Below are positions 44,132 to 55,079 of a DNA stretch of 64,000 nt, one piece after another. Below the pieces are notes generated by a model. It had not been told where the DNA came from. It did no database searches and saw only the letters and a program-made list of their open reading frames with translations. The position numbers were made by a program, and so were the translations under genes. Origin of the DNA: Bosea sp. PAMC 26642 (GTDB lineage Bacteria > Pseudomonadota > Alphaproteobacteria > Rhizobiales > Beijerinckiaceae); contig NZ_CP014301.1 of NCBI RefSeq assembly GCF_001562255.1, forward strand, positions 2,666,001 to 2,730,000, read 5' to 3'. Each line of letters starts with the position of its first letter. The first letter of the stretch is position 1.

Positions 44132-45199
44132 ATGACCGATGTCTGGTCCCCCATCAAAATCGGCGCCTCGCAGCTGCCGCATCGCCTCGCCATGGCGCCG
44201 ATGACCCGCAGCCGGGCCAGGCCCGATGGCACGCCCGGCGACATGGCACCCGAATATTACGCACAGCGAGCAACGATGGGTCTTCTGATCACCGAAGGCA
44301 CCCAGCCGTCCCAGGATGGGCAGGGCTATCTGAACACGCCCGGAATCTACACCGCTGACCATGTTGCCGGATGGCGCAAGGTGACTGACGCCGTCCATGA
44401 GGCCGGCGGTCAGCTTTTCGTCCAGCTCATGCATGTCGGCCGCAGATCCCATCCCGAGAACACATCGCATCATCGCCAGCCGGTCGCTCCTTCGGCGATC
44501 GCGCCCGGTGAAAACATGTTCACCAGCAAGGGTATGCTGCCGGTTCCGGAGCCCCGCGCTCTCACGACCGACGAAGTTCGGCAGACCATCGCCGACTTCG
44601 CTCATGGCGCCGCGCGCGCCATCGAAGCGGGTGCGGACGGCATAGAAGTCCATGGCGCGAACGGATATCTGGTGCATCAGTTCATGGCGCCGAACGCCAA
44701 TGAGCGCACCGACGACTATGGCGGCTCGCTCGAGAACCGCGCGCGCTTCGCCATCGAGGTCGTGCAGGCAATCGTCGCTGCGGTCGGGCCTGAGAAGACC
44801 GCGATCCGGCTGTCTCCCGGCCTCCCCACCGGTGGCATCGCGGAAGGGAACGCGAACGACGATCTCTACCGCTACCTGGCGGCGGAGTTCGACAAGCTCG
44901 GCATCGCTTATCTGCATGTCCTGCACATCGGCAACGAAGCGCTCCTGGCAGACATCCGTAAGGCCTTCGGAGGCGTGCTCATCGTCAACCGCCCGGGCCG
45001 CAAGCGCGAGCAGGTCGGGGCCGACGTCGCGGCAGGTCTCTCCGACATGGAAGCTCTCGGCACCATGGCGCTCGCCAATCCCGACCTCGTCGCACGCCTC
45101 AAGCAGGGCGCCCCGCTCAACGAACCGCGTGTGCCCTTGTTCTACGCCGGCGGCGGCGCCGAGGGCTACATCGACTACCCCGCTCTCAATCTCGCCTGA
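44132..45199 (+). CDS. old yellow enzyme family alkene reductase
   Basis: A 355-residue FMN flavoenzyme of the NemA/OYE type. It includes 'MAPMTRSRARPDGTPGDMAPEYYAQRAT', the active-site His/Asn pair in 'VHGANGYLVHQFMAPNANERTDDYGGS', and the C-terminal phosphate loop 'GTMALANPDLVARLKQG'. It reduces activated C=C bonds (N-ethylmaleimide, enones, nitro-esters) with NAD(P)H. NemA-type genes are usually induced by electrophiles, which fits the LysR-linked detoxification-like cluster. Confidence 0.93.
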   Translation: MTDVWSPIKIGASQLPHRLAMAPMTRSRARPDGTPGDMAPEYYAQRATMGLLITEGTQPSQDGQGYLNTPGIYTADHVAGWRKVTDAVHEAGGQLFVQLMHVGRRSHPENTSHHRQPVAPSAIAPGENMFTSKGMLPVPEPRALTTDEVRQTIADFAHGAARAIEAGADGIEVHGANGYLVHQFMAPNANERTDDYGGSLENRARFAIEVVQAIVAAVGPEKTAIRLSPGLPTGGIAEGNANDDLYRYLAAEFDKLGIAYLHVLHIGNEALLADIRKAFGGVLIVNRPGRKREQVGADVAAGLSDMEALGTMALANPDLVARLKQGAPLNEPRVPLFYAGGGAEGYIDYPALNLA

Positions 45200-45229
45200 C
45201 CTTAGCAAGTCACGCGCCGCATTCCGGCG

Positions 45230-45255
45230 GAATGTCCATCGGTGGATGGACATTC
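45230..45255. repeat. perfect inverted repeat at the 5' end of a truncated gene
   Basis: GAATGTCCATC (45230-45240) and GATGGACATTC (45245-45255) are exact reverse complements with a 4-base loop. The repeat overlaps the ATG at 45232 and replaces the region where the Rossmann glycine loop of the following gene should be. Confidence 0.75.
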
Positions 45256-45798
45256 GCCCGAAGCGGCATCGCCGTATCCGTCGCAACCACGCGCGACCCG
45301 GAAAGCTTTACATCGGCAGCGGCCGCCATCGGACCTGGGATCACCCCCACAACACTTGCGGAGGCAGTCAGGGCGGACGTCATCTTCCTGGCTGTCCGTT
45401 TCCAATCGCACGCGGATGTCGCGAAGGCGCTGCCGAGCTGGCAGGGCAAGATCATCGTCGATGTGACCAATGCCTACGGCGTGTCCGCCGAGGACCTGGG
45501 CGGACGGCCTTCGGCCAAGGTCGTCGAGGAGGCCTTCGCGGGCGGCAGGCTGGTCAAGGGCTTCAACCATCCGGTCGCTGCCGTCCTGGAACAGGATCCG
45601 GCCGCGCATGGCGGCAGGCGAGTCGTGTTCCTGACGAGCGACGATGACGACGCCGCGACGCAGATCGGCGCGCTCGCGGAAAATTTGGGCTTCGCACCGA
45701 TCAAGCTTGGCGCGCTTTCAGAAGGTGGGCTGCTCGTGCAGGCCCACGGCAAAAGCTGGGGCCGCCTGATCTTCAAGGACTTGGTCAAGTTCGACTGA
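45232..45798 (+). CDS. NADP-binding F420-reductase-like protein, N-terminally truncated
   Basis: A 188-residue protein of the 'NADPH-dependent F420 reductase / predicted dinucleotide-binding' group. From residue ~13 it aligns to the family (VSVATTRDPES, VIFLAVRFQSHADV, GKIIVDVTNAYG, GGRLVKGFNHPVA, GGLLVQAHGKSWGRLIFKDL). The first ~15-20 residues with the GxGxxG loop (MKIGIIGxGNIG type) are missing and replaced by a hairpin-encoded MSIGGWTFARSG. It probably cannot bind the cofactor normally. Likely a damaged copy. Confidence 0.75.
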   Translation: MSIGGWTFARSGIAVSVATTRDPESFTSAAAAIGPGITPTTLAEAVRADVIFLAVRFQSHADVAKALPSWQGKIIVDVTNAYGVSAEDLGGRPSAKVVEEAFAGGRLVKGFNHPVAAVLEQDPAAHGGRRVVFLTSDDDDAATQIGALAENLGFAPIKLGALSEGGLLVQAHGKSWGRLIFKDLVKFD

Positions 45799-45832
45799 AG
45801 GACGCCACGACCGAGAGATGGAGAAAAATGCC

Positions 45833-46246
45833 ATGAGTACCGAGCAGAACGTCCAGACCGTGAAGGACTTCTTCGCCGCGATCGATCGCGGCGATAGGGA
45901 GGGTCTGCTGGCGCTCGTCGCCGAAGACATCGAGTGGATCATTCCGGGCGAGGACTGGCCGTTGGCCGGAACGCACCGCGGACACGCCGGGCTGGCGGAC
46001 TTGCTCGAGACGGCATCCGGGTCGATAGAAACATCCACGGAACCCAGGGAGTTCGTGGCGCAGGGAGACCGTGTCCTGGTCGTCGGCTTCGCTAGCGGAA
46101 AGATCAAAGCTACGAACAAGACGTGCCAGGACGACTGGATCTTTGCCATCACGGTCCGGGATGGCAGACTGACGAGCATCCGGGAGTACATCGACACGCA
46201 AGCGCTGGCCCGGGCCTCGCAGATGGACGCGTCCGGGCTTCCGTAG
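45833..46246 (+). CDS. SnoaL/NTF2-like ketosteroid-isomerase-fold protein
   Basis: A 137-residue cone-shaped alpha+beta barrel protein of the NTF2/SnoaL type: 'NVQTVKDFFAAIDRGDREGLLALVAEDIEWIIPGEDWPLAGTHRGHAGL' followed by three long strands and 'VRDGRLTSIREYIDT'. This matches the broad family that includes dehydratases, cyclases and ligand-binding proteins. Substrate unknown. ATG 45833 or the ATG five codons upstream could start it. Confidence 0.88.
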   Translation: MSTEQNVQTVKDFFAAIDRGDREGLLALVAEDIEWIIPGEDWPLAGTHRGHAGLADLLETASGSIETSTEPREFVAQGDRVLVVGFASGKIKATNKTCQDDWIFAITVRDGRLTSIREYIDTQALARASQMDASGLP

Positions 46247-46349
46247 CGCTGGTCTTGAGCGGCCATCGAGCGGGGTCAACTGTGGATCGATCGTGGATCG
46301 CCCCCTCGTGCCGCTCGCTCGTCGAATGCCAACCATAATGGAGATCCAG

Positions 46350-46982
46350 ATGTACGACCAAGCCAAGCTATCCGAGTTGATCAAGTTCGCGCGCGTCGAT
46401 GTGGGCTCCACCGTCATCGACGTTTACCCCGGCGACGGCGATTGGACCCGTCTCTTCTCCGACATCGCGGGACCCGAAGGACGGGTCTACAGCTTCGTGC
46501 CGGCCGAAGTCGCCCACTTCAAGAACGATCCGGTCGGCCAGATGAAGGCACTGGCGAAGGAGCCGGGCCGAGCGAATGTCGAAGCCGTGTCGGCGAACCT
46601 CGTGGCGATGCTCGACGTCACGCAGCCAGCGGATGTCGTGTGGATGCACCTGTTCTACCACGATCTTCACACCGCGCTGATCCAGGCCAAGGGCGCGATG
46701 GCCGCCGACTTCAATCGTGCCGTATACGAGCGGCTGAAGCCCGGCGGATTTTACGTCATCGTCGACCACGCCGCCGTTGCAGGGTCAGGCACGAGCGATA
46801 CCCAGACGCTGCATCGGATCGACCCCGCGTCCGTCCGCGAGGAGGTGGAGGCGGCCGGCTTCCTGCTGGATGCGCAGAGCACCATGATGGCGAACAAGGA
46901 CGATGCGCACTCGATCAAGGTGTTCGACCCTTCGATCAAGGGCGAGACCGATCGCTTCGCCTATCGTTTCGTGAAGCCCTGA
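46350..46982 (+). CDS. class I SAM-dependent methyltransferase-like protein
   Basis: A 210-residue Rossmann-fold protein. The SAM loop reads VIDVYPGDGDWTRLFSD (motif I, with the less common PGDGDW), motif II is near 'GRVYSFVP', motif IV 'ADVVWMHLFYHDL', and a post-IV 'LKPGGFYVIVDHAA' block is present. It resembles periplasmic-lacking predicted methyltransferases of unknown substrate. I chose ATG 46350 because GGAG lies seven bases upstream; three further in-frame ATGs lie just before it. Confidence 0.82.
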   Translation: MYDQAKLSELIKFARVDVGSTVIDVYPGDGDWTRLFSDIAGPEGRVYSFVPAEVAHFKNDPVGQMKALAKEPGRANVEAVSANLVAMLDVTQPADVVWMHLFYHDLHTALIQAKGAMAADFNRAVYERLKPGGFYVIVDHAAVAGSGTSDTQTLHRIDPASVREEVEAAGFLLDAQSTMMANKDDAHSIKVFDPSIKGETDRFAYRFVKP

Positions 46983-47097
46983 CAGGTCCCGGCGCCGACT
47001 GCATATCGGCCTACCGATGGGTGCAAAGCAAGCTCATAGAAGACATCGGGGCGCCGACGTGGAATCTCAACCGGGCCTCTTTGATCAATCCATTAGA

Positions 47098-47688
47098 CTA
47101 GGAGCGGGCGAAGAGAAGCAACGGGTCGATATCGTGGTTATCGGCCGCCCGCAGCGCCTCGACATAGTCAGCGCGGGTCGCGCCTGCGTCGATCAAGTTC
47201 GTGCGCCCCCAGGAGAAGACAGGTTGGCCGAGTTGGCGAGCAAGGAGGTCGCCGACGAGGCGAGAGAGCCGTCCGTTGCCATTGGGAAAAGGATGGATGG
47301 CGACGAGTCGATGGCTGAACCGTACGGCGATTTCGTCGGGCGGATAGGTCCCCTGTTCGATCCAATAGCGCGCATCGTCGACGAGCTGCCGGACGTCCAT
47401 CGCAATGCGATAGGCGTCGACGCCTATATTGCGCGGGGTCGTGCGATATTGCCCGGCCCAGCGCCAGACATCGCCGAACATGCGTCTGTGCAAGTCGCTC
47501 AGGAAGTCCTGATCAAGAACATTGTGCTTGCGCGACATGGCCCAGCGCAGCGCGTGGCTGATATTGACCTGCTCGGCCTCGTTCAACTCATGTCGCAACG
47601 TGATGTAGGCTGGGCTGAGTTGCTCGCGTTCCTCAGCGGTCAACGGCGTATTGGCGGCATCGTCCTCCTCGAATAGCGGGTCGGGCAT
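47098..47688 (-). CDS. mobile mystery protein B (Fic/DOC AMPylase family)
   Basis: A 196-residue Fic-domain enzyme with a complete active-site loop HPFPNGNGR at residues 132-140, so it can be catalytically active (transfer of AMP or another nucleotide group to a target protein). Upstream helices 'LDQDFLSDLHRRMFGDVWRWAGQYR' match the Fic core. It directly follows the XRE gene, and the pair matches the 'mobile mystery protein A/B' modules (TIGR02612/TIGR02613) found on mobile DNA. Probably a toxin-like effector held in check by its partner. An in-frame ATG at 47709 would overlap the partner gene. Confidence 0.9.
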   Translation of the reverse strand: MPDPLFEEDDAANTPLTAEEREQLSPAYITLRHELNEAEQVNISHALRWAMSRKHNVLDQDFLSDLHRRMFGDVWRWAGQYRTTPRNIGVDAYRIAMDVRQLVDDARYWIEQGTYPPDEIAVRFSHRLVAIHPFPNGNGRLSRLVGDLLARQLGQPVFSWGRTNLIDAGATRADYVEALRAADNHDIDPLLLFARS

Positions 47689-47693
47689 GGCGA

Positions 47694-48158
47694 TCAGTCG
47701 TCGTCCCAAAGGCTACGAGATGAGCCTGAGAGAATGACGTCGATCATGCGGCGCCGCTCGTCATCGAGGTCCGACTTCAGGAGTGCCTGGTTTTCCAGCC
47801 GCATGGTGTGGTCGAGGCGTGCGATGTCTCGGCCGGCCTTGTGAGCGGCGCGGTCTCGCAGGATTTCGTCGAGGGGCTTGGTAGGGACGAAGGCGTAGAC
47901 GAACGTGCAGTTCATCGCCGCGGCTGCCTCGCGCAGCGTCCTTATCGTCGTCGCGCCGGAGACTTCCGCCTTCTCGATTGCAGGGACGCGGGAGGGAGCG
48001 GCCTTCATGCGAGCGGCGAGCTGCCGTGTGCTAATGCCCAGAGCTTCGCGGATGGCTCTCATCCAGCCGCGAGGTGGAGCGACGACGTTGAGGTCGCGCA
48101 ATGGCGCGACACGTCGTTCCAGCTGCTTGCGTGCCAAGGTGGCTTGGTTGAGCTTCAT
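47694..48158 (-). CDS. mobile mystery protein A (XRE-type regulator)
   Basis: A 154-residue protein. It opens MKLNQATLARKQLERRVAPLR, then 'GWMRAIREALGISTRQLAARMKAAPSRVPAIEKAEVSGATTIRTLREAAAAMNCTFVYAFVP', a XRE helix-turn-helix with the family's characteristic ending. It ends five bases before the Fic start. It is expected to bind the promoter and to antagonise Fic. The upstream DNA (48160-48260) is markedly AT-rich, unlike the neighbours, which suggests transfer. Confidence 0.9.
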   Translation of the reverse strand: MKLNQATLARKQLERRVAPLRDLNVVAPPRGWMRAIREALGISTRQLAARMKAAPSRVPAIEKAEVSGATTIRTLREAAAAMNCTFVYAFVPTKPLDEILRDRAAHKAGRDIARLDHTMRLENQALLKSDLDDERRRMIDVILSGSSRSLWDDD

Positions 48159-48526
48159 GAATATGTGTCCTATCGGCAATATAATTAGCATTTCTATATG
48201 AGCGTATCAAGTGATATTGAACATTAATATATGCTCTTTATGATACAGAATGAACATAAAAAAATGAGCGATAACGACGGTCTCTGCAGCCACACAATGC
48301 CTACCTGCCTCCGATTGACAGGCCCCGAAGCCGCGCTGGCGACACTGCCACGCAGCTTGACAGTCCCGGTCAGATTGTCGAACTCGGAAGCGTCGTGTTT
48401 AACGGACTGCGCGCCACCGGCGACTGTATTGCCGCCGTCTGTGATGCGATTCCAAGTCTCGATTAGCGCCTTGGTCGCGCCATACGGAGCCGCGGTTTGA
48501 AGGCGCTCCTCCGCGGGCTCTGGGCG
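48159..48526. other. AT-rich promoter region and gene-poor spacer
   Basis: Bases 48160-48265 are strongly AT-rich and probably hold the promoter of the XRE/Fic pair. The rest to 48526 has open frames on both strands but no start with a ribosome site. I cannot support a gene there. Confidence 0.45.
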
Positions 48527-48688
48527 ATGAAGGCATTGCTGTTGGGTTTCATCGTGGCCTTCGCGCTGAGTTTCCTGAGCCTCGGCTACATCAGTCTTGC
48601 CCTATACGGCGTGGTCGCGCCGGTCCTCACGCTGTGCAACCAGCCGATGAGCATGGCCGAGGGGCTGAGCCGAGATGCAGGCTGGTAG
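48527..48688 (+). CDS. possible single-helix membrane protein
   Basis: A possible 53-residue protein starting MKALLLGFIVAFALSFLS with one long transmembrane helix and a short polar tail containing one Cys. An earlier ATG (48497) would add ten residues. There is no strong ribosome site and no relative I recognise. Confidence 0.35.
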   Translation: MKALLLGFIVAFALSFLSLGYISLALYGVVAPVLTLCNQPMSMAEGLSRDAGW

Positions 48689-48720
48689 GCGATGATAATT
48701 CGTCCGTCTTTTTGCTTGGT

Positions 48721-51044
<2,324 letters not shown>

Positions 51045-51422
51045 TGCTAGTCTGGGTGTTCAGTCCCAGCATTTGGTGGATTGGATCGAGGCTGAATCGT
51101 TCCGGCTCGCTTGTCCACCGTTTGCAGACGAACTCGCGTCACCTGCGAAATCTCAGCGCTGAACGTGCTGCAGCGCCTGCCGCGAGAGCGGCTTAGAAGC
51201 TATGGGCGGCGCAACGAGGCCGGTACCATCGTTGCCGCAATCAGCGATGGAGCACCCTTATGGCACACTGTGAGCGGCGCCGAACATTGCGTGCCGTTTG
51301 ACACGACAGCGCGACGGACCCGAACGACAGCATGGAATTCGCACCTGGTACGGGCCCGTCGGACTCGCAATCGGTCACGACTTAGACGTACGACATCGGC
51401 ACTCCAAGGCCCCGACGCGATG
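51045..51422. other. convergent intergenic region without a supported gene
   Basis: About 380 bases between dgdA and the end of the minus-strand aromatic operon. Frames on both strands are Arg/Thr-rich shadows with no ribosome site. I found no clear terminator. Confidence 0.45.
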
Positions 51423-52316
51423 CTAGTCGGGGCCGCGCTCCACCTCATCCATGGCTCCCATGAAGGACACGACCGAGCATATGTCCAAGGCGCCACAGCC
51501 CCGCCCTTCCATGGCGCTCAGTACAGAGCCGGCGGTGGTGGTTGCCGGCATATAGGTTCCGGTCTCGCGAGCAAGATCCAGAATCAGACGAACGTCCTTC
51601 GCAAGAAGATTGATGGTAGCCGCAGCTGGCAACCATTCCCTTCGCTTGAGCTTGTCCAGCTTTGAGCACACATAGGGGCAGGCCGCCGCACTCTGTCCGA
51701 GCATCTCCAGCATGTCCGCCCAATCCAGACCGCCACGCCGACCTAGGTCCAACGCCTCCGCCAACGATTGATTGAGACCGGCAACGACCGTGTTGATCAC
51801 CAGCTTCGCGGTGCGCGCTTCGTCGGCGCCACCGAGATAGTGCACGCTACGACCGAGAACATCGAGAAGGCTGCGGCAGTGATCGAACGCCGCCTGCGGG
51901 CCCGAGACCATGACAGTGAGCTTGCCCGCCTCCGCCAGCGCGGTGCTGCCCGAAACCGGCGCGCGCAGATAGGAGATGCCCCGGGCGGCCAGGTCGCAAG
52001 CGATCTTCGCCGAGACCCTCGGCGACACCGTGCTCATGTCGATGAACACGGCGCCCTCAATGAGCATGTCGCAGGCATCCGAGGCGATCTCCAGCAGAGC
52101 CCCGTCATGGGGAAGCATGGAGAACGCCACCTGTTTGCCGTCGAGCGCCTGGGCCAGGGAGGATGCCGGAACCAAGCCGCTCGACGCAGCCGAACCGAGG
52201 GCCGCCGGATTCACGTCGAACGCCGTCGTCCGGTGACCGGCCGCCGCGAGGCGGGGCGCCATTCGAGAGCCCATCTCACCGAGGCCGACCCAGGCGATAT
52301 CCAGCCGCTCCGTCAT
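51423..52316 (-). CDS. NAD(P)-dependent beta-hydroxyacid dehydrogenase family protein
   Basis: A 297-residue HIBADH/GLYR-type enzyme: 'IAWVGLGEMGSRMAPRLAAAGH' dinucleotide motif, 'RAPVSGSTALAEAGKL' signature, and the catalytic Lys in 'DEARTAKLVINTVV'. Some substrate-binding glycines differ from the enzyme at 21231. It is the last gene of the ten-gene minus-strand operon and probably handles a hydroxy-acid or semialdehyde end product of the aromatic-type pathway. Confidence 0.87.
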   Translation of the reverse strand: MTERLDIAWVGLGEMGSRMAPRLAAAGHRTTAFDVNPAALGSAASSGLVPASSLAQALDGKQVAFSMLPHDGALLEIASDACDMLIEGAVFIDMSTVSPRVSAKIACDLAARGISYLRAPVSGSTALAEAGKLTVMVSGPQAAFDHCRSLLDVLGRSVHYLGGADEARTAKLVINTVVAGLNQSLAEALDLGRRGGLDWADMLEMLGQSAAACPYVCSKLDKLKRREWLPAAATINLLAKDVRLILDLARETGTYMPATTTAGSVLSAMEGRGCGALDICSVVSFMGAMDEVERGPD

Positions 52317-52358
52317 GTCACCTCACCTTGGGTCGAGCACAGACCGGAACGTCCGGGC

Positions 52359-52649
52359 TCAGTTCGCCCGGTCGTCCCAACGCTTGTTGAAGCGGTTGAT
52401 GTCGACGCGCTGCCAGACGCCCGCTTTGAAGAAAGGATCACCCTGGTTGAAGGCGACCGCATCTTCCACAGAGTTCGCTTCGATGAGCAGGAAGCTGCCG
52501 ATGGCGGTCGTTCCGGCACTGTCTTCCAATGGGCCGGCAATGACTAAGCGCACCTGAACTTGCTTCAGATAGGCTTGGTGGGCGTCGTAGTGGGCCTTGC
52601 GCAAGGCCGGCCCGTCCGGCTGATCCAGGCAGTGTATGGCAAAGAGCAT
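52359..52649 (-). CDS. YciI family protein
   Basis: A 96-residue dimeric ferredoxin-like fold protein. It has 'MLFAIHCLDQPDGPALRKAHYDAHQAYL', the conserved His/Asp arrangement of YciI, and a 'GPLEDSAGTTAIGSFLLIEANSVEDAVAF' core. Relatives include TftG, the 5-chloro-hydroxyhydroquinone dehydrochlorinase, so a lyase or isomerase step in aromatic breakdown is possible. A second, frameshifted YciI-like gene lies in the same operon at 55977. Confidence 0.88.
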   Translation of the reverse strand: MLFAIHCLDQPDGPALRKAHYDAHQAYLKQVQVRLVIAGPLEDSAGTTAIGSFLLIEANSVEDAVAFNQGDPFFKAGVWQRVDINRFNKRWDDRAN

Positions 52650-52661
52650 GTGTTTCTCCCT

Positions 52662-53396
52662 TCAGAGACCGAGATAGAATTGGCGTACGAGGTGGTTGTC
52701 GCTCAGCGCTTCCGGGGACATCCCCTCGAAGGCGATCGCGCCATGAACCAGGACGTAGCCCCGGTCTGCGATGCGGACGGCCTGGGTGAAGTTCTGCTCC
52801 GCCATCAGGACGGTAAGGCCGAGGCGTCGCTTCAGTTCGCCGATCTTTTCGATCGTCTGCTTGACCATGACGGGAGCGAGGCCCACAGAAGGCTCGTCCA
52901 CCAGCAGGATGCGCGGTGCGGACATCACGGCGCGGCCGATCGCCACCATCTGCTGCTCGCCACCGCTCATGCTGCCGACCTTCTGGCGGCGGCGTTCCTC
53001 GAGGCGGGGGAAACTCTCGTAGCAGAATGCGAGATTGGCCCTCAGCTTGCGCCGCGCCTCGGCGCGATAGGCGCCCAGCACGAGGTTCTCCTCGACCGTG
53101 AGGTCGGAAAACAGGCGGCGGCCCTCGGGCACGAGCGAGATGCCGAGTTCGACGATTTCCTCGGGCGCGCGGCCGACGAGATCGACGACGCGGCCGTCGA
53201 TCCTTGCGGCGATGCCACCGCGCGACGGCTTCACCAGGCCCATGATGCAGCGCATGAGGGTGGTCTTGCCGTTACCGTTGGTGCCCAGCAGTGCGACCAC
53301 CTCGCCACCGTCCACGCGCACGCTGACGTCGTCGAGCACGTGCACCGCGCCGTAGCCGGCATACAGGCCTGTCACCTCGAGAGAGCTAGCTTCCAA
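52662..53396 (-). CDS. livF: branched-chain-type ABC transporter ATPase LivF
   Basis: A ~244-residue ATPase: 'LEVTGLYAGYGAVHVLDDVSVRV', Walker A GTNGNGKTT, signature MSGGEQQMVAIGRA, Walker B ILLVDEPSVGL, and His switch replaced by Gln-rich 'MAEQNF' as is normal in LivF. The start is probably TTG 53396, which overlaps livG by 11 bases; an ATG at 53453 would add 19 residues of poor composition. It works with LivG, LivH, LivM and the binding protein at 56426. Confidence 0.9.
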   Translation of the reverse strand: MEASSLEVTGLYAGYGAVHVLDDVSVRVDGGEVVALLGTNGNGKTTLMRCIMGLVKPSRGGIAARIDGRVVDLVGRAPEEIVELGISLVPEGRRLFSDLTVEENLVLGAYRAEARRKLRANLAFCYESFPRLEERRRQKVGSMSGGEQQMVAIGRAVMSAPRILLVDEPSVGLAPVMVKQTIEKIGELKRRLGLTVLMAEQNFTQAVRIADRGYVLVHGAIAFEGMSPEALSDNHLVRQFYLGL

Positions 53397-54111
53397 GATA
53401 TGCAGCCTCCACCTGGGGCATCGCGAGGACGTCGACAGGCAAGCCGTCGGCAATCTTGCGGCCGGTGACGAACACCACGAGACGTTCGGAGAATGCGGTC
53501 ACGGCCCGCATGATGTGCTCGATCAGGATAACGGCGGTGCCCTGCCGGTTGAGGCGGAGGAGGAGATCGAGAATCTGGTCCACCTCGATGTTGGACAGCC
53601 CCGCCATCACCTCGTCGGCGATGAGCAGGCGCGGATTGGCGGCGAAGGCGCGTGCCAGTTCGAGCTTGCGCAAGTCCACTTGGGTGAGATCGCGCGGCAT
53701 GCTGCCGAGCTTGCCGGCAAGGCCCACCAGATCCAGGCATTCCTCGGCGCGCTGCCGCGCCGCGCGCTCCGTCTGCGTCGTATCGAAGAAGCGCAGGGGC
53801 ACGGTGACATTCTGCAGCACGTCGAGGCTCCGGAACGGCCGGGGCAGCTGGAAAGTGCGCGCGAGGCCGCGATGTGCCCGCGCATGCGGCGCAAGCCCGT
53901 TCAGCGGCCGTCCATCGAACGCCACTTCGCCCAGGTGGGCGGGGTATCCACCCGCGATGCAGTTGACGAAGGTGCTCTTGCCGGAGCCGTTGGGGCCGAT
54001 CAGGCCAACCCGCTCGCCTGGCGCCACGGTGAACTCGATGCCGTCGAGAGCCGCGAACCCGCCGAAGCGCTTTCCAAGTCCGGTGACATGCAGGATCGGG
54101 AGGGTGGTCAT
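53386..54111 (-). CDS. livG: branched-chain-type ABC transporter ATPase LivG (altered signature)
   Basis: A 241-residue LivG ATPase: 'LGKRFGGFAALDGIEFTVAPGERVGLIGPNGSGKST', Walker B LLIADEVMAGL and His switch 'LIEHIMRAV'. The ABC signature (normally LSxGQ) reads LTQVDLRKLELARAF, so the usual SGG is lost. Some LivG-like ATPases show the same change, and the LivF partner keeps a canonical signature. ATG 54111 overlaps the livM stop by four bases (ATGA). Confidence 0.9.
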   Translation of the reverse strand: MTTLPILHVTGLGKRFGGFAALDGIEFTVAPGERVGLIGPNGSGKSTFVNCIAGGYPAHLGEVAFDGRPLNGLAPHARAHRGLARTFQLPRPFRSLDVLQNVTVPLRFFDTTQTERAARQRAEECLDLVGLAGKLGSMPRDLTQVDLRKLELARAFAANPRLLIADEVMAGLSNIEVDQILDLLLRLNRQGTAVILIEHIMRAVTAFSERLVVFVTGRKIADGLPVDVLAMPQVEAAYLGS

Positions 54112-55079
54112 CGAGCCGCCCTCCGGCCGGCCACCCAGCCGAGAATGCCGCGCGGGGCCAGCGCCACGAACCCCACGAGTACGCCGCCGACGATGAGCAT
54201 GTTGGCTGACGACGAGATCGTCACCGTGGCGATCTGCTGGAGGGAGCCCAGGAGGAAGGCCCCGATGACCGGGCCGATCCAACTCTGGGTGCCGCCGATC
54301 AGGGGCATAGCCATGGCGTTCACCGTATAGGAGAGCGCGAAGGCCGACTCGGGGTTGAGATAGGAACTGTAGTAGGGGAGTGGTGCGCCGGCCATGCCCA
54401 TGAGGGCGCCGCTGATCACCGTGGCGACCAGCTTCAGTTTCAACGTGGGGACACCGGCTGCTTCGGCGGCACGCTCGTCGTCGCGGATGGTGGCGAGTCC
54501 CAAGCCGAGCCGCGAACGCTCGATCGTGGAGGCGATCGCTATCGAAGCCAGCGCCATCACCAACATGATCACGAACAGGTATTCGCCATAGCTCACGAAC
54601 GGCGCGACCTGACGCGGACGTATCAAGTACGTGCCGCTAGCCCCGCCCACATACGACCAGTTCACGACGAGCGTCTGGAGCAGCACGGCAAGGGACAGGG
54701 TGGCGATGGAGAAATAGACGCCGCGCAGGCGCAGCGTGAGATAGCCGGTGGCGAGCCCCATCAGGCCGCTGACGATGCCGCCGCCCACGATGCACGGCAG
54801 AAGCCCGAGGCCGAAGGCCTTATGCAGCACGACCGTCGAGTAGGCCCCCGCCGCGAAAAAGGCGGCGGCGCCAAAATTCACGTATCCGGCGTAGCCGCCG
54901 AGAATGTTCCAGGCGGTCGCCAGGACCACATATTGCAGGATCACATAACCCGCGTAGTAGCCGTATTCGTGGCCGACGAGGCGAAGGCTCGTGGTGAGCA
55001 GGGCGAGGACGAGGACGGACGACACGAGATGTCGGCCCCAGGGCTGGATGGCAGGACCAGGAAGGCTGAGGCTCGTCAT
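54108..55079 (-). CDS. livM: branched-chain-type ABC transporter permease LivM
   Basis: A 323-residue permease with about eight to ten hydrophobic segments: 'LGGYAGYVNFGAAAFFAAGAYSTVVL', 'TLRLRGVYFSIATLSLAVLLQTL', and the conserved coupling block 'SRLGLGLATIRDDERAAEAAGV'. ATG 55079 overlaps the livH stop (ATGA). It forms the channel with LivH. Confidence 0.93.
   Translation of the reverse strand: MTSLSLPGPAIQPWGRHLVSSVLVLALLTTSLRLVGHEYGYYAGYVILQYVVLATAWNILGGYAGYVNFGAAAFFAAGAYSTVVLHKAFGLGLLPCIVGGGIVSGLMGLATGYLTLRLRGVYFSIATLSLAVLLQTLVVNWSYVGGASGTYLIRPRQVAPFVSYGEYLFVIMLVMALASIAIASTIERSRLGLGLATIRDDERAAEAAGVPTLKLKLVATVISGALMGMAGAPLPYYSSYLNPESAFALSYTVNAMAMPLIGGTQSWIGPVIGAFLLGSLQQIATVTISSSANMLIVGGVLVGFVALAPRGILGWVAGRRAAR

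Noticed and set aside
48274..48500. Open frames on both strands with fairly protein-like stretches
   Set aside because: No start codon with a ribosome site in the plus frame and no recognisable family on either strand. Could be a gene remnant but cannot be supported.
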